Origin: a virus
Length of the DNA stretch: 33,606 bases
Virus record (IMG/VR): IMGVR_UViG_3300037502_001028
Span: 1-33,606 of that record
Direction: 5' to 3' (one strand)
Within the stretch, counting starts at the first letter, position 1, and the number at the start of each line of letters is the position of its first letter. Made by a program: the position numbers and the translations under genes. This document shows, in pieces, positions 1-7,563 of this stretch. Under the pieces are notes generated by a model. It saw only the letters and a list, made by a program, of their open reading frames with translations, was not told the DNA's origin and searched no databases.

Positions 1-90
1 GCCAGGATTACCCTGCGGTCCTTGGTCGCTTGAAAATTCTACAGCAACTTGTGGCTGTTCTGAGGTAATTACGATAATTGTTTCACTCAT
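1..90 (-). CDS. Start of a collagen-like tail fibre protein (3' part outside window)
   Basis: Only the first 30 codons are inside the window; the gene reads leftward off the left edge. The visible end of the peptide is GPQGNPG, the beginning of a Gly-X-Y collagen-like stretch, which in tailed phages is typical of tail fibre or receptor-binding proteins. The ATG at 90-88 overlaps the TGA of the upstream gene (ATGA), so translation is probably coupled. The first 23 residues are polar and beta-prone with no signal peptide. The structural setting supports a virion fibre, but the receptor-binding part is not visible, so the function is inferred from the repeat start and position only. Confidence 0.6.
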   Translation of the reverse strand, partial: MSETIIVITSEQPQVAVEFSSDQGPQGNPG

Positions 91-425
91 ACCGTTACAG
101 CCCCTGTCACTACAAACTTACCTTCTAGCGCACGTGTGACCACGCCGCCTGATGTTAAAACTAAATCATAAACATAACGACCAGCGGATATAGCGCCGGT
201 AGTTGTTGCATCAACGGTTACTGTTACATAACCGGTGGAGTTCAAAGACATACGGCCATTAGATGTGGATGCCACCAAGGTTGTGCTTGAAGAACCTAGG
301 AATGGACGCACAGTCATAACACCTGTGTAGTTGCTTAAATCCCAAGGGGTGTTATCTGTCTTGATTTGAAACTGAAAATTAAATGTGGTTGCCTGTTCGC
401 AGGTGATATTATATTTCGCACTCAT
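87..425 (-). CDS. Small beta-rich structural protein, probably fibre/baseplate associated
   Basis: 112 residues, rich in Thr, Val and Gly with alternating hydrophobic residues, as in an Ig-like or baseplate-type beta sandwich. The pattern of an N-terminal segment on unit/context text (TDNTPWDLSNYTG) followed by a late GRYVYDLVL segment resembles small accessory proteins placed just before fibre genes in many phages; that resemblance is from memory and is not a family assignment. There are no Cys residues, signal peptide or membrane segment. It sits between a small helical gene (one-base overlap, TGATG) and the collagen-like fibre gene (ATGA overlap), so it is probably made together with the fibre. 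Confidence 0.55.
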   Translation of the reverse strand: MSAKYNITCEQATTFNFQFQIKTDNTPWDLSNYTGVMTVRPFLGSSSTTLVASTSNGRMSLNSTGYVTVTVDATTTGAISAGRYVYDLVLTSGGVVTRALEGKFVVTGAVTV

Positions 426-712
426 CAGGAAGCAATCTCTCTGAGAGCTGCCGCTGCAGGTAGACCAGAAGTGCCAGCGAGGAGATTACATATACCGCTG
501 TAATCAAGGTGATTGAGCGCAGGACCCGTAATGCCCGCAATATCATTTAGAACTCCTACAGTATCTGTGTGGTACGGAGTAACACCTCTAGCGATAGCCC
601 ACTGCTTTGCAGCTAGCGCACTATCGACCATCTGATTAGCGGGACGATAGGTGCCACCATTGGCGAGACGGTTCAATTCCTGATTGAGCGTTGATTGACT
701 ATTGATGGCCAC
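425..712 (-). CDS. Hypothetical phage protein, 95 aa
   Basis: I do not recognise a named family. The protein is helical in appearance, Ala/Leu/Asn-rich, and ends in a run of small residues (LPAAAALREIAS). No Cys, signal peptide or transmembrane segment is visible. It lies in the tail-proximal end of the late operon between a small lysine-rich protein and a beta-rich protein that precedes the fibre gene; its stop overlaps the next start by one base. A virion or fibre-assembly role is possible from position only. Confidence 0.6.
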   Translation of the reverse strand: MAINSQSTLNQELNRLANGGTYRPANQMVDSALAAKQWAIARGVTPYHTDTVGVLNDIAGITGPALNHLDYSGICNLLAGTSGLPAAAALREIAS

Positions 713-721
713 CTATGTCTC

Positions 722-880
722 CTACTTCTTTTTCTTGGCTACTGCTGCGTTATCCACTAAGTTTGGATATGGACGACCTGCTGCTTTTGCCCGCTTCTTA
801 GCGGCAGTCTTTTGAGCAGGTGTTAATTTCTTGCTACGCTTCTTCGGGTTCTCTGTTTCCCAGAATGCTTTCTTCTTCAC
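722..880 (-). CDS. Small Lys-rich basic protein, 52 aa
   Basis: Read by hand: a GTG start at 880-878 overlaps the TGA of the 88-aa gene (GTGA), with AAGGTG seven bases before it. The protein has two Lys/Arg blocks around a central LTPAQKTAAKKRAKAAGRP segment, then PYPNLVDNAAVA and a terminal KKKK. Short proteins with the same TPAQK...AGRPYPNL arrangement occur in other actinobacterial phages as far as I recall, which supports the call. The net charge is strongly positive, so nucleic acid binding (for example packaged with or neutralising DNA) is a reasonable inference. A GTG one codon upstream (883) is the alternative start. Confidence 0.6.
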   Translation of the reverse strand: MKKKAFWETENPKKRSKKLTPAQKTAAKKRAKAAGRPYPNLVDNAAVAKKKK

Positions 881-1143
881 CACTTCACCTTGTCTGCCCA
901 GTACGCTGCAGACATCTTGCCTTTGGCAATGTTTGCTGAGTGACGGGCCTTGAATGATTTCTGACGAGCAGTTGGCTTCTTGTCTCCAGTAACGCCTTGC
1001 TGTCCGAAACGAATGGTCTTTACTTGGTCTCCGACTTTAGCCACAACTACGTGTGACTTCTTCGGATGGCTTGGAGTTCTCTTCGGTTTGTTAAAACCAG
1101 ATACTCCAGCTCTAGCTAGCCTTGGGTCCTTTTTGTTTGCCAT
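877..1143 (-). CDS. Conserved small basic phage protein (DUF6321-like), 88 aa
   Basis: The sequence opens MANKKDPRLARAGVSGFNKP, continues through KTPSHPKKSH-like text to a VKTIRFGQQGV strand, then a QKSFKARHSANIAKGKMSAA stretch and YWADKVKW at the end. This combination is a widespread small phage protein of unknown function; I associate it with DUF6321, but the domain number is from memory. It is strongly basic. A GGAG precedes the ATG by four bases. It lies in the run of small basic genes downstream of the capsid gene, so a virion or DNA-associated role is likely but unproven. Confidence 0.7.
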   Translation of the reverse strand: MANKKDPRLARAGVSGFNKPKRTPSHPKKSHVVVAKVGDQVKTIRFGQQGVTGDKKPTARQKSFKARHSANIAKGKMSAAYWADKVKW

Positions 1144-1264
1144 ATTCTCCGTACTTTCCTAATACGGCTCGGACTGTGCCGTTCTTGTTTAGACGAACTA
1201 CATAACCATCTTTTATTTGGACTGAGTTAAAACCTCTGTGGGTTTTGTACTTGCCCGATGACAT
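1112..1264 (-). CDS. Small hypothetical basic protein, 50 aa, overlapping its neighbour
   Basis: Found by reading upstream of the 88-aa gene. The ATG at 1264-1262 overlaps the TAA of the DUF6496-like gene (TAATG), which argues that the frame is used. The protein starts MSSGKYKTHRGFNSVQIKDG, continues with a YVVRLNKNGTVRAVLGKYGE segment that looks like a beta hairpin, and ends in GKQKGPKAS. Its last 32 bases overlap the start of the next gene in another frame, which is longer than usual here. The ribosome binding site is weak (AAAGAAG). No family is recognised. Confidence 0.5.
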   Translation of the reverse strand: MSSGKYKTHRGFNSVQIKDGYVVRLNKNGTVRAVLGKYGEYGKQKGPKAS

Positions 1265-1428
1265 TACTTCTTTTTCTTTTTAGCCATTCCAGCTTCGCTC
1301 ATAGCGATAGCAACGGCTTGCTTGCGGGACTTAACCATCGGTCCCTTCTTGGAACCTGAATGTAGTTTGCCCTTCTTGAACTCACGCATTACTTTTTCTA
1401 CTTTTTTAGCAGAGGCTTTCTTCTTCAT
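1264..1428 (-). CDS. DUF6496-like small phage protein, 54 aa
   Basis: Read by hand from the ATG at 1428-1426. After a Lys-rich N-terminus it carries the hallmark order VMREFKKGKLHSGSKKGP, then VKSRKQAVAIAMSEAGM and a terminal KKKKK. The core KLHSGSKKGPxVKSRKQAxAIA is the DUF6496 signature, a very common small protein of phages and some bacteria with no established function. Both ends are coupled by TAATG overlaps. The strongly positive charge suggests nucleic acid contact; that is inference. Confidence 0.8.
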   Translation of the reverse strand: MKKKASAKKVEKVMREFKKGKLHSGSKKGPMVKSRKQAVAIAMSEAGMAKKKKK

Positions 1429-1592
1429 TACTTGCCCTGCTTTGGTGCTGGCTTGCCAGGTGCGCCCTGTGAGATAGCCTCATAGGTCATAAATGGCTTG
1501 TCGTTTGAATCTGATGGGTATGGCTGATAGAACTCTGGACGCTCTGAAGCCTTGTACTTATTCTTGTATTGTGCTGGGTCTTGGATTGGCAT
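1428..1592 (-). CDS. Hypothetical Pro/Lys/Tyr-rich protein, 54 aa
   Basis: Read by hand from the ATG at 1592-1590, which is preceded by a strong AAGGAG. The protein is polar, opening MPIQDPAQYKNKYKASERPE, with a central FYQPYPSDSNDKPFMTY stretch and a Gly/Pro/Lys-rich tail. It looks largely disordered. The TAA overlaps the start of the DUF6496-like gene (TAATG). I do not recognise a family; position suggests a structural or head-completion accessory, nothing firmer. Confidence 0.6.
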   Translation of the reverse strand: MPIQDPAQYKNKYKASERPEFYQPYPSDSNDKPFMTYEAISQGAPGKPAPKQGK

Positions 1593-1594
1593 TA

Positions 1595-1885
1595 TTACTC
1601 CTTGAAGGATAGTGTGTTTCCATCGAATGCTTTACTTGCTTCGTTGGAAAGTCTTACTGCTGCATCGATATCTTTTTGTTTTGTACTTATTGGCTCAATG
1701 CCCTGCTTTACAGCGGAGTAATATGAGTCCAATTCTTTATTGTCTTTCTTTTCTTTGTCTTTATCCCAGCCTTGCCGAGTAGGGAAGCACCCTGCAAATG
1801 CGAAGTTAGCTGCTTGTAGACAATCTGAATATGATTCGTGGTCCTGTGTCTTACATCCAGAACGGCAGTTCGGATTCTTTTCCAT
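1595..1885 (-). CDS. Cys-containing hypothetical phage protein, 96 aa
   Basis: The N-terminal third carries Cys at positions 7, 11, 22 and 33 within CRSGCKTQDHESYSDCLQAA and AFAGCFPTRQGW, a spacing that could bind a metal. The rest is helical and charged (KDKEKKDNKELDSYYSAV). A similar CxSGCxTxDHxSYxEC beginning occurs in other phage proteins placed near the capsid gene, as far as I recall, but no function is known to me. A GGGGAG motif precedes the ATG, and the start overlaps the upstream stop (TAATG). Confidence 0.6.
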   Translation of the reverse strand: MEKNPNCRSGCKTQDHESYSDCLQAANFAFAGCFPTRQGWDKDKEKKDNKELDSYYSAVKQGIEPISTKQKDIDAAVRLSNEASKAFDGNTLSFKE

Positions 1886-2196
1886 TAGCTCCCCGCAATC
1901 GGTGTTACATATTCGCCGTAACCGGCATCTATTAAAATCTGTGCAGCGGAAGCATCAACAACATACTCGTGACCGCCGAGATAATACGCATCTGCATTGG
2001 CTAGGTCATCCTGGTATGGAGTACGGTTTTCTGTAACTGTAGTTCCATTAACAATCAGAGTTACACCTCTGCTGATATCTGTTAAAAAACTTCCGTTAGG
2101 AATTGGACGACCAGCAAGACGAGCGTATGGGTCATACTGAGAACCTGTAATCCAGGTTTCATTCTGCCAAGGTGTCTTGACTTGATACTGTGTCAT
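1885..2196 (-). CDS. Hypothetical protein directly downstream of the capsid gene, 103 aa
   Basis: The protein is compact and probably beta-rich, with Tyr/Trp/Asn-rich text (MTQYQVKTPWQNETWITG), a VTLIVNGTTVTENRTPY hairpin-like segment and a helical end. It has no Cys or signal peptide. The ATG follows GAGAGGAAAAG, a good ribosome binding site. It is the first gene after the major capsid protein and is separated from it by a hairpin at 2226-2247. A capsid decoration or head-completion role would fit its place but is not shown by the sequence. Confidence 0.6.
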   Translation of the reverse strand: MTQYQVKTPWQNETWITGSQYDPYARLAGRPIPNGSFLTDISRGVTLIVNGTTVTENRTPYQDDLANADAYYLGGHEYVVDASAAQILIDAGYGEYVTPIAGS

Positions 2197-2225
2197 CTTT
2201 TCCTCTCTTAGTTAATTCACCACCA

Positions 2226-2247
2226 GGCAGGGTTTCAAGGCCCTGCC
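2226..2247 (-). terminator. Hairpin after the capsid gene (attenuator or mRNA-stabilising stem)
   Basis: A perfect 7-bp inverted repeat (2226-2232 with 2241-2247, arms GGCAGGG and CCCTGCC, 8-base loop) lies 15 bases past the capsid stop codon. No T-run follows on the leftward strand, so it is unlikely to be a full intrinsic terminator. It may set the step down in expression after the capsid gene or protect its mRNA end. Confidence 0.45.
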
Positions 2248-2261
2248 CGATAGACAATCAA

Positions 2262-3194
2262 CTAGTTGATTGATGCAGCAGACTCGATGCGATATAGAGC
2301 TGCTTCGCGGAGGCGGTTGAAGCCACCGAAGTAGTACCAACCGATGGTGCGGAAACGACGTAGTGCGTCGATTTCTGGACCGATAACGGTTGTGATGTCT
2401 TGTGCCATTGCTTCAGCAAGAGCCTCACGGCCTGCGATAACAGCCTTGTAAACATTTACAGAGCCTGTGTTAGCAGCGAATGGAACACGTGGTGTTTCAA
2501 CGATGAATGCACCTTCAAGAACACCAACTGCACCAGCAACGAACGGTGTACGCTCAACGTACTTGGTTAGCTCCTGGAATCCGCCGGTGCCTGATTCGGC
2601 ACGGAGGTCTGCAGATTGACGTGGGTGTAGGTATGCAGCATATAGCTCGCCAATGCGAGGTACAGCCTTGTTGGTACGTAGCTGAACAACAGCCTCACGG
2701 ATATCAGCAACTGAGATTGTGTCTGCAGCGGTGATGGAGTTTGTTGATGTTGCGGAGGTACCTGCGTAGATTACGTTGGTTCCTGCAGTTAGAACACCAG
2801 CTACAACCTGGTCGATAGAATCGGCAGCATTGTAAGCGATGATGTCTGCAAGAGCAGCATCTACGTCGTTGAATGAAGTTAGGTTTAACTTCTTGGTTGT
2901 TGTCACAGCAGAGCCGTACTCTTGTAGAGTTACGGTTACTTGTGATGGGTTGCCTAGGGCAATAGAGGAAACGTCAGCAGTCTCTGTCAGAGTGCTTGTT
3001 GCAGCGCTCAAATCTGAATAGATGGAGAATACAACTGACGAACCTGGCATAGCCTGTTGAACAGGCTTAACATCTGCAATCGCTCTCATTACTGGAATGG
3101 AACGAAGCGCCATACGAACGTACTGGTCGTACGCTGTCTGGACTAGGTTGGCGACGGAGGTTACTGTCGTGGGTGAGCCACCAGGAACTGCCAT
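2262..3194 (-). CDS. Major capsid protein, N4-gp56 type
   Basis: 310 residues, the usual size for this HK97-fold family. The N-terminal part runs ANLVQTAYDQYVRMALRSI, then a VVFSIYSDL strand and a TSTLTETADVSSIALGNPSQ loop followed by VTVTLQEYGSAVTTTKKLN. That order (P/E-loop, LTE, 'valTLxqYG') is typical of N4-gp56-like major capsid proteins. The C-terminus (RFRTIGWYYFGGFNRLREAA) matches the family's usual 'GW-aromatic...lR' end. It directly follows the scaffold gene, as expected. No protease is seen, so head maturation by scaffold release without cleavage is possible (inference). Confidence 0.85.
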   Translation of the reverse strand: MAVPGGSPTTVTSVANLVQTAYDQYVRMALRSIPVMRAIADVKPVQQAMPGSSVVFSIYSDLSAATSTLTETADVSSIALGNPSQVTVTLQEYGSAVTTTKKLNLTSFNDVDAALADIIAYNAADSIDQVVAGVLTAGTNVIYAGTSATSTNSITAADTISVADIREAVVQLRTNKAVPRIGELYAAYLHPRQSADLRAESGTGGFQELTKYVERTPFVAGAVGVLEGAFIVETPRVPFAANTGSVNVYKAVIAGREALAEAMAQDITTVIGPEIDALRRFRTIGWYYFGGFNRLREAALYRIESAASIN

Positions 3195-3226
3195 TATGCC
3201 ACCTGCCTTTCTTTGTTAGGTTCGGA

Positions 3227-3694
3227 TTAGAGTCCAGACTGCCTAATGACTTCATCCAACTCTTCGCGGCTATTAGCATTCATTAGTCGACGCATAATGT
3301 CGTCTGCTCCATCAGGTGATGAACCAGAATCGACAGTCTGTGTCATTCTTTGATATTGCTTAGCCTGAGCTGGGTCTACATTAGGTGTAGCCTGGTTCGA
3401 CCCAGTATCTACACCGAATACATCGGCATAATCACTGAGCCATTTTGATACAGACTCCTCAGTTGGGTCTATATCCTGTGGGATAAATGAAGCAATCTTC
3501 GGATTTATCCCGCGACTAGCGAGGGCATCTTTAATCGCTCGTTCTCTTTGTGCTTTTGAAAGATTCTCAAACTGGCTCTTTAGTTCAGCTAGTTCTTTTT
3601 CTTTCTGCTTATTTGCTTTACGCAACTGTTTAACGAGGTCATTTGCAGTATCTTCGATACTGAAGTCGTCATCGTCGTAGTCGTAGTTGGACAT
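3227..3694 (-). CDS. Scaffolding protein
   Basis: 155 residues, highly charged. It opens with an acidic stretch (YDYDDDDFSIEDTAND), passes through a predicted coiled coil (LVKQLRKANKQKEKELAELK, roughly residues 20-55), then KDALASRGINPKIASFIP and a polar C-terminus ending in EELDEVIRQSGL. The composition, size and place immediately upstream of the capsid gene are those of actinophage and other Caudoviricetes scaffolds, whose C-terminus binds capsid subunits during procapsid assembly. A GGGAGAAGG motif precedes the ATG. The two hairpins upstream may tune its expression. Confidence 0.8.
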   Translation of the reverse strand: MSNYDYDDDDFSIEDTANDLVKQLRKANKQKEKELAELKSQFENLSKAQRERAIKDALASRGINPKIASFIPQDIDPTEESVSKWLSDYADVFGVDTGSNQATPNVDPAQAKQYQRMTQTVDSGSSPDGADDIMRRLMNANSREELDEVIRQSGL

Positions 3695-3730
3695 AGGTCC
3701 TTCTCCCTTGATTAGTTGTTACGTAGACCT

Positions 3731-3755
3731 CATACAGTTTGGGGAACGCTGTATG
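3731..3755 (-). other. Hairpin 2 in the leader of the scaffold/capsid genes
   Basis: A perfect 7-bp stem, CATACAG at 3731-3737 with CTGTATG at 3749-3755, and an 11-base loop. It sits between the 449-aa virion protein and the scaffold gene, 37 bases before the scaffold start. No T-run follows on the leftward strand. RNA processing, stabilisation or attenuation are all possible. Confidence 0.45.
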
Positions 3756-3782
3756 GCTTCTACTACCGGTCTTGGTGTCTCT

Positions 3783-3806
3783 CTAACAGGCCGGTCGTTC
3801 TGTTAG
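3783..3806 (-). other. Hairpin 1 in the leader of the scaffold/capsid genes
   Basis: A perfect 7-bp stem, CTAACAG at 3783-3789 with CTGTTAG at 3800-3806, and a 10-base loop, starting 5 bases after the stop of the 449-aa gene. Together with the second 7-bp hairpin 27 bases further on it forms a tandem pair in the 117-base gap. Confidence 0.45.
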
Positions 3807-3811
3807 CAGGT

Positions 3812-5161
3812 CTAGAATTGGCCAGCTCTTTCGCGGCCTAGTGCGCCACCGGTAAGGCCTGATGAGCCTGAGAAAGCGGCTTGCTCAAGTTGAGTGATTC
3901 TCTGGCGCTTGCGCTCTTCTTCAGCAGCACCTGGTGTACCGAAGACTTCACGTTCTGCTGAAGCCTGTGTATATGGACCACCTTCAACTTGCTTTCCATA
4001 AATGCTTGATAGTTGCTGTGCTCTTGGTAGGTATCCAGAAATAGTTCTGTAACCCTGTTGTGCTTGCTCTTTGGTAATACCATAGCGAGCCAAGTATTGA
4101 GCATCGGATTCATTGGTTGTAAGTCCTGCTTGGACTGCAGCTCCACCAATTTCAGCAGCGGTAATCTTGCGATTGATTTCATCCATTGCCTTATTTGGGT
4201 CAAGAGCATAGGCAAGAATGTCACCGTTTGTAATGTCTGGATAGAAGTTACGTAGAGCAATACCAACCTCTGGGTTAGCATTTACTACTCTGCGTTGTGC
4301 TGTCTGGATTCTATCTTCCAACTCAACAGGTGATACATCTCCTGCAATAAACTTCTCAAAACCTTCTTGACGGCCTAAATCACCGCGAGTGTAGTATGAA
4401 GCAGGTAGGCCATACTGACGCATAACGTTTTGATACTGGTCTTCAAGACCGATATACTCTGCCTCAGATAGTGCACGTAATCCTTTTTGAATACGGGCCT
4501 GGTTAGCAGCAAAGCGTTGTTTGTAAGCAGCGGTATCGCGTAGACGGATAGTGAACTCTGATGGAGATATACCTTCAAGAACTAGATTTTTTAATGGCTC
4601 TACAAGAGTCTGCAGGCCATAAGCTGCCATTTGCTGATATAGCAAATCATAAGCAGATTGACGAGCTTGGAATGCTGTGAACTCAGGCGTGCCTGGAAGT
4701 GGCATTCCTGGAGTAGTGCTGGTGGAACCTGCTCCTGTAACCATTGCAGCGGATGCACCTGTTGGGGTGACAGTTCGTCCGCTAACTACTTTTTTTGTTG
4801 TATCAGCACCTGAACTTGCTACGTTTCCAGATTTGGAATACTGTAGTGGCACACCAAATTCATCGTAGGCTACATCTTCTCCGTAATTAGCGCCAGCATC
4901 ATTCATACGCTCAATGTCTGGAACAATCTTCCCAGCATTTGATTGCTTGAAAGAAGCACCAAGAGTTGAAGACATACCTGCTTTATTCTTGACAGTTAGT
5001 TCTCCACGTAGTGGGTCAAAAGAATAGTCAACAATGTCCACATAGTTAGATGGTAAATAGCCACCATTGAGGGCACGTGATTCAGCTTCGGTAAATGCTT
5101 TGCCAGTCTTTGGGTTATACCCAAATACGGCAAGTCGTACGTCTTCTGGTAATTCAGCCAT
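3812..5161 (-). CDS. Probable virion-associated protein, 449 aa
   Basis: I do not recognise a named domain. Residues 1-100 look globular (LPEDVRLAVFGYNPKTGKAF), 100-160 are Thr/Gly/Ala-rich and probably flexible, and 165-420 are mostly helical with NANPEVGIALRNFYPDITNG and DILAYALDPNKAMDEINRK stretches that recall helical proteins next to portal genes in other uncultured phages. The C-terminus is charged and then Gly/Ser-rich (GSSGLTGGALGRERAGQF). There is no signal peptide or membrane segment. It forms a closely spaced set with the 552-, 246- and 1586-aa genes between portal and scaffold. An internal head or ejection protein is the most likely role; this is inference from size and place. Confidence 0.6.
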   Translation of the reverse strand: MAELPEDVRLAVFGYNPKTGKAFTEAESRALNGGYLPSNYVDIVDYSFDPLRGELTVKNKAGMSSTLGASFKQSNAGKIVPDIERMNDAGANYGEDVAYDEFGVPLQYSKSGNVASSGADTTKKVVSGRTVTPTGASAAMVTGAGSTSTTPGMPLPGTPEFTAFQARQSAYDLLYQQMAAYGLQTLVEPLKNLVLEGISPSEFTIRLRDTAAYKQRFAANQARIQKGLRALSEAEYIGLEDQYQNVMRQYGLPASYYTRGDLGRQEGFEKFIAGDVSPVELEDRIQTAQRRVVNANPEVGIALRNFYPDITNGDILAYALDPNKAMDEINRKITAAEIGGAAVQAGLTTNESDAQYLARYGITKEQAQQGYRTISGYLPRAQQLSSIYGKQVEGGPYTQASAEREVFGTPGAAEEERKRQRITQLEQAAFSGSSGLTGGALGRERAGQF

Positions 5162-5163
5162 TG

Positions 5164-6822
5164 TTACCCCTGGAATCCGAAGTCACGTAGTACGCCAAGG
5201 ACAGAATCGGATACTTCCTGTCGAGCGTTTTGAGTGTATTGCCAGCGAGCATCTTTGCGTAGTTGCTTCTGGAAGTCATATAAATTCATTTCTTGCTTTG
5301 CTCCAAAGACACCCTTTTCAGATAAGTCTTTTAGAGTTACAGTAGATGGATTGATTTCCAATACTGAAGACATAACATTCTTGTAAGGGCTGTAGATAGT
5401 ATCCAAGTCAACGCCTTGGTCCATCAGTGCAGCTACTCTGTCTGATACTCCGTATGCAGCCTTAGCAGCATCACGGATAATCTTCTTGTAAACCTCAGGT
5501 GATTCACCCTTAGCAATACGGTCTAGCCAAGTAGGTAGTTCAGTCTTGAACTGAGCCTCTAGGTCAAAGCCGTTAGCACCAGCGATAGACTTTAGGCTTG
5601 CTAAAGTTTCAGCAGCTTGTCCACCCATAGGTGTTGCTCCGCCGTATTTAGCAGCGCCAAGAACAGCATTACGAATCTTTACTGCATCATCTTCATTGGC
5701 ATAACGGTAAATGTCTTCAGCGATGGTTTGAACAGTTGCATCATCTACAGCACCAATACCAAGTAGCTGAGTTACATACTCATTTACAGTCTCGATAGTG
5801 TCCTGTAAACCGCGACCCCACTCTGAAGTGCGGCGGAGTTCTGCCAACTTCTCTTTGTACTTTGGGTCATCCTTTTTTAACTTGTCTTCTAAAGCCTTGT
5901 ATTGACGCTCATAGAATCCGCGCTGACGAATAGGGCCAGCATTAGATTTGAACCAGTTAGTATTCTCAAGCTCGCTAACAAAGCGCTCTGTGGTGTACTC
6001 ATCGCCAACCTTATTTGGGTCTCCGACGGCTTTGATAAGTAACTTACGTAGTTCATCATTGGTACTGAATAGTTCATCAATACCGCCGAAGGTTGATTGA
6101 GCCTGTGCTAATACCTTAGCAAAGTCTGTCTCTACTGCAGTAGGACCGGTGGCTGTGGTGGCTGTAGCTCTATCTTTTTCTTCAGCCATACGGAAACTTC
6201 CTGGGTCAAAATTACCGTCTGTTTTGGTAATGCCAGGTTGATTAACTTCAGAATCTGCAGCTACTTTACTTCCATCTGTCTTTGAGCCTTGTGAACCAGT
6301 AGTGATGGACTTACCATTTTTGTCCCACTTCTTATTACCAAGGGTCCATTGGCCAGTTACTGAACTGAACTTAGCACTGGCAGGTACGCCATCAGGACGA
6401 CCTGGAGCCTTCTTTTCTTCTTCAGTCTTTTTGACTTTTAACTTATTCAAATCATCTTGTGCTTTTTGAATAGCAGCATCAATAACGCTAGTAGAGTCTC
6501 CTCTATCTTCAGCACGTTGACGGTCATTCTTGAGAGTCTCTAGTTTAGCCTTTAGAGCGTCAGACTTCTTACGATTTTGCTTTTTCTTTTGTTCATCATC
6601 GTATTCTTTTTTGCGCTTAGCTACTAAACCTTCATACTTCTTGAGCGCTGCTTCAGATTTTGTTTTAGCCTCATTGCGGCGGGCAACTAAATCCTTGTAG
6701 CGTGGAGAGGTGGTAGCTGTATCAGATAACTGTTGGTTTAACTTTTGAAACTCTGCTCTGGCTACATCATAGGCTTCAGATGCGTTGCGAATCTCTGGAT
6801 AATCAGATGCTTTGAATGCCAT
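5164..6822 (-). CDS. Probable virion-associated protein with long N-terminal coiled coil, 552 aa
   Basis: Residues 1 to about 135 are dominated by charged heptad-like text (KYEGLVAKRKKEYDDEQKKK, ALKAKLETLKNDRQRAEDRG), a strong coiled-coil candidate. A flexible Lys/Ser/Gly-rich linker covers about 140-215, and the C-terminal half (about 230-552) is helical and globular, ending DSVLGVLRDFGFQG. No catalytic motif was found. Its ATG overlaps the stop of the 246-aa gene (TAATG) and its own stop lies two bases from the next ATG. The cluster position suggests an internal virion/ejection component. A tape-measure role is less likely because the gene precedes the capsid gene and is short. Confidence 0.6.
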   Translation of the reverse strand: MAFKASDYPEIRNASEAYDVARAEFQKLNQQLSDTATTSPRYKDLVARRNEAKTKSEAALKKYEGLVAKRKKEYDDEQKKKQNRKKSDALKAKLETLKNDRQRAEDRGDSTSVIDAAIQKAQDDLNKLKVKKTEEEKKAPGRPDGVPASAKFSSVTGQWTLGNKKWDKNGKSITTGSQGSKTDGSKVAADSEVNQPGITKTDGNFDPGSFRMAEEKDRATATTATGPTAVETDFAKVLAQAQSTFGGIDELFSTNDELRKLLIKAVGDPNKVGDEYTTERFVSELENTNWFKSNAGPIRQRGFYERQYKALEDKLKKDDPKYKEKLAELRRTSEWGRGLQDTIETVNEYVTQLLGIGAVDDATVQTIAEDIYRYANEDDAVKIRNAVLGAAKYGGATPMGGQAAETLASLKSIAGANGFDLEAQFKTELPTWLDRIAKGESPEVYKKIIRDAAKAAYGVSDRVAALMDQGVDLDTIYSPYKNVMSSVLEINPSTVTLKDLSEKGVFGAKQEMNLYDFQKQLRKDARWQYTQNARQEVSDSVLGVLRDFGFQG

Positions 6823-7562
6823 TAGACACCTAACGCTCTCTTGAACGCATCATAGAATCCGAAGATAGAGCGTTGCTTAGCCTCATTGTTATTTGATAGT
6901 TGCTCATAAAGATAAGTCTTTGGCTGAAATCCTGCAACATCTGTACGTTGCTGAACTCCATTAACCACATCACCATAAGTAGTTGAAGCCATATTCTTTG
7001 GATTGGCTAACTTCTTTTGAATCCGCTGGGTATATTTAGCTACTTCATCTTCAGTAGCGCCACGTCCAAGCACATCTGTGAATACCTCATTGATGGTTTC
7101 TTTAATAGCTTCAGGACGCAGTTCCTGTTTATAGCGTACAGTGGTAGGACCCTTATCTCCACCTGTACCAGCATTAGACTGTTCTTTTAAGAATGTAGTT
7201 AGGTCATACTTGTTGTTATCAAAGAAGCCTGGGTCCTGCTGGAAGCGGGTAACAATCTCATCATTTAAGTCGCGGCTTGCATTTAAGAAAGCCTCACGGA
7301 CTCTGATGTTAAACTTGCTTGTTACAGGGTTTCCATAGCCTGCATCCTTTAGCTGCTGTGCTAAAGCCTGACGCATAGCAGGTGACATATTGCGGTAGGT
7401 TTGAACCAAACCTGATTCAGTCTGCTGCTTTGTTTGTGGGAGTCTAGCCAAGCCAGCTTGGAATGGTACGCGAGCGCCAGTGCTAGGTGTGGCTGAAGTG
7501 ATTAAACCGCCCTGATTAGTTTGGTTGTAATTAGCTCCGCCGGTAGGCGTTGTCATACTCAT
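6822..7562 (-). CDS. Probable virion-associated protein, 246 aa
   Basis: Residues 1-50 are Gly/Thr/Asn/Gln-rich and probably unstructured (TTPTGGANYNQTNQGG). The rest is helical, including RNMSPAMRQALAQQLKDAGY and, near residue 160, NEVFTDVLGRGATEDEVAKY. That last stretch resembles the 'vLGR.p...ev.yw' helix-turn of DUF4214-type repeats, but the match is short and may be chance. It lies one base after the 1586-aa gene and overlaps the 552-aa gene, so the three are almost certainly co-translated. Function unknown; a virion protein by context. Confidence 0.55.
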   Translation of the reverse strand: MSMTTPTGGANYNQTNQGGLITSATPSTGARVPFQAGLARLPQTKQQTESGLVQTYRNMSPAMRQALAQQLKDAGYGNPVTSKFNIRVREAFLNASRDLNDEIVTRFQQDPGFFDNNKYDLTTFLKEQSNAGTGGDKGPTTVRYKQELRPEAIKETINEVFTDVLGRGATEDEVAKYTQRIQKKLANPKNMASTTYGDVVNGVQQRTDVAGFQPKTYLYEQLSNNNEAKQRSIFGFYDAFKRALGV

Positions 7563-7563
7563 C

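Noticed and set aside
3838-4281. 147-aa leftward frame inside the 449-aa virion gene
   Set aside because: Full overlap with a larger coupled gene and low-complexity composition.
7000-7080. DUF4214-type repeat in the 246-aa protein
   Set aside because: Only one short partial match (DVLGRGATEDEV); not enough to call the domain.
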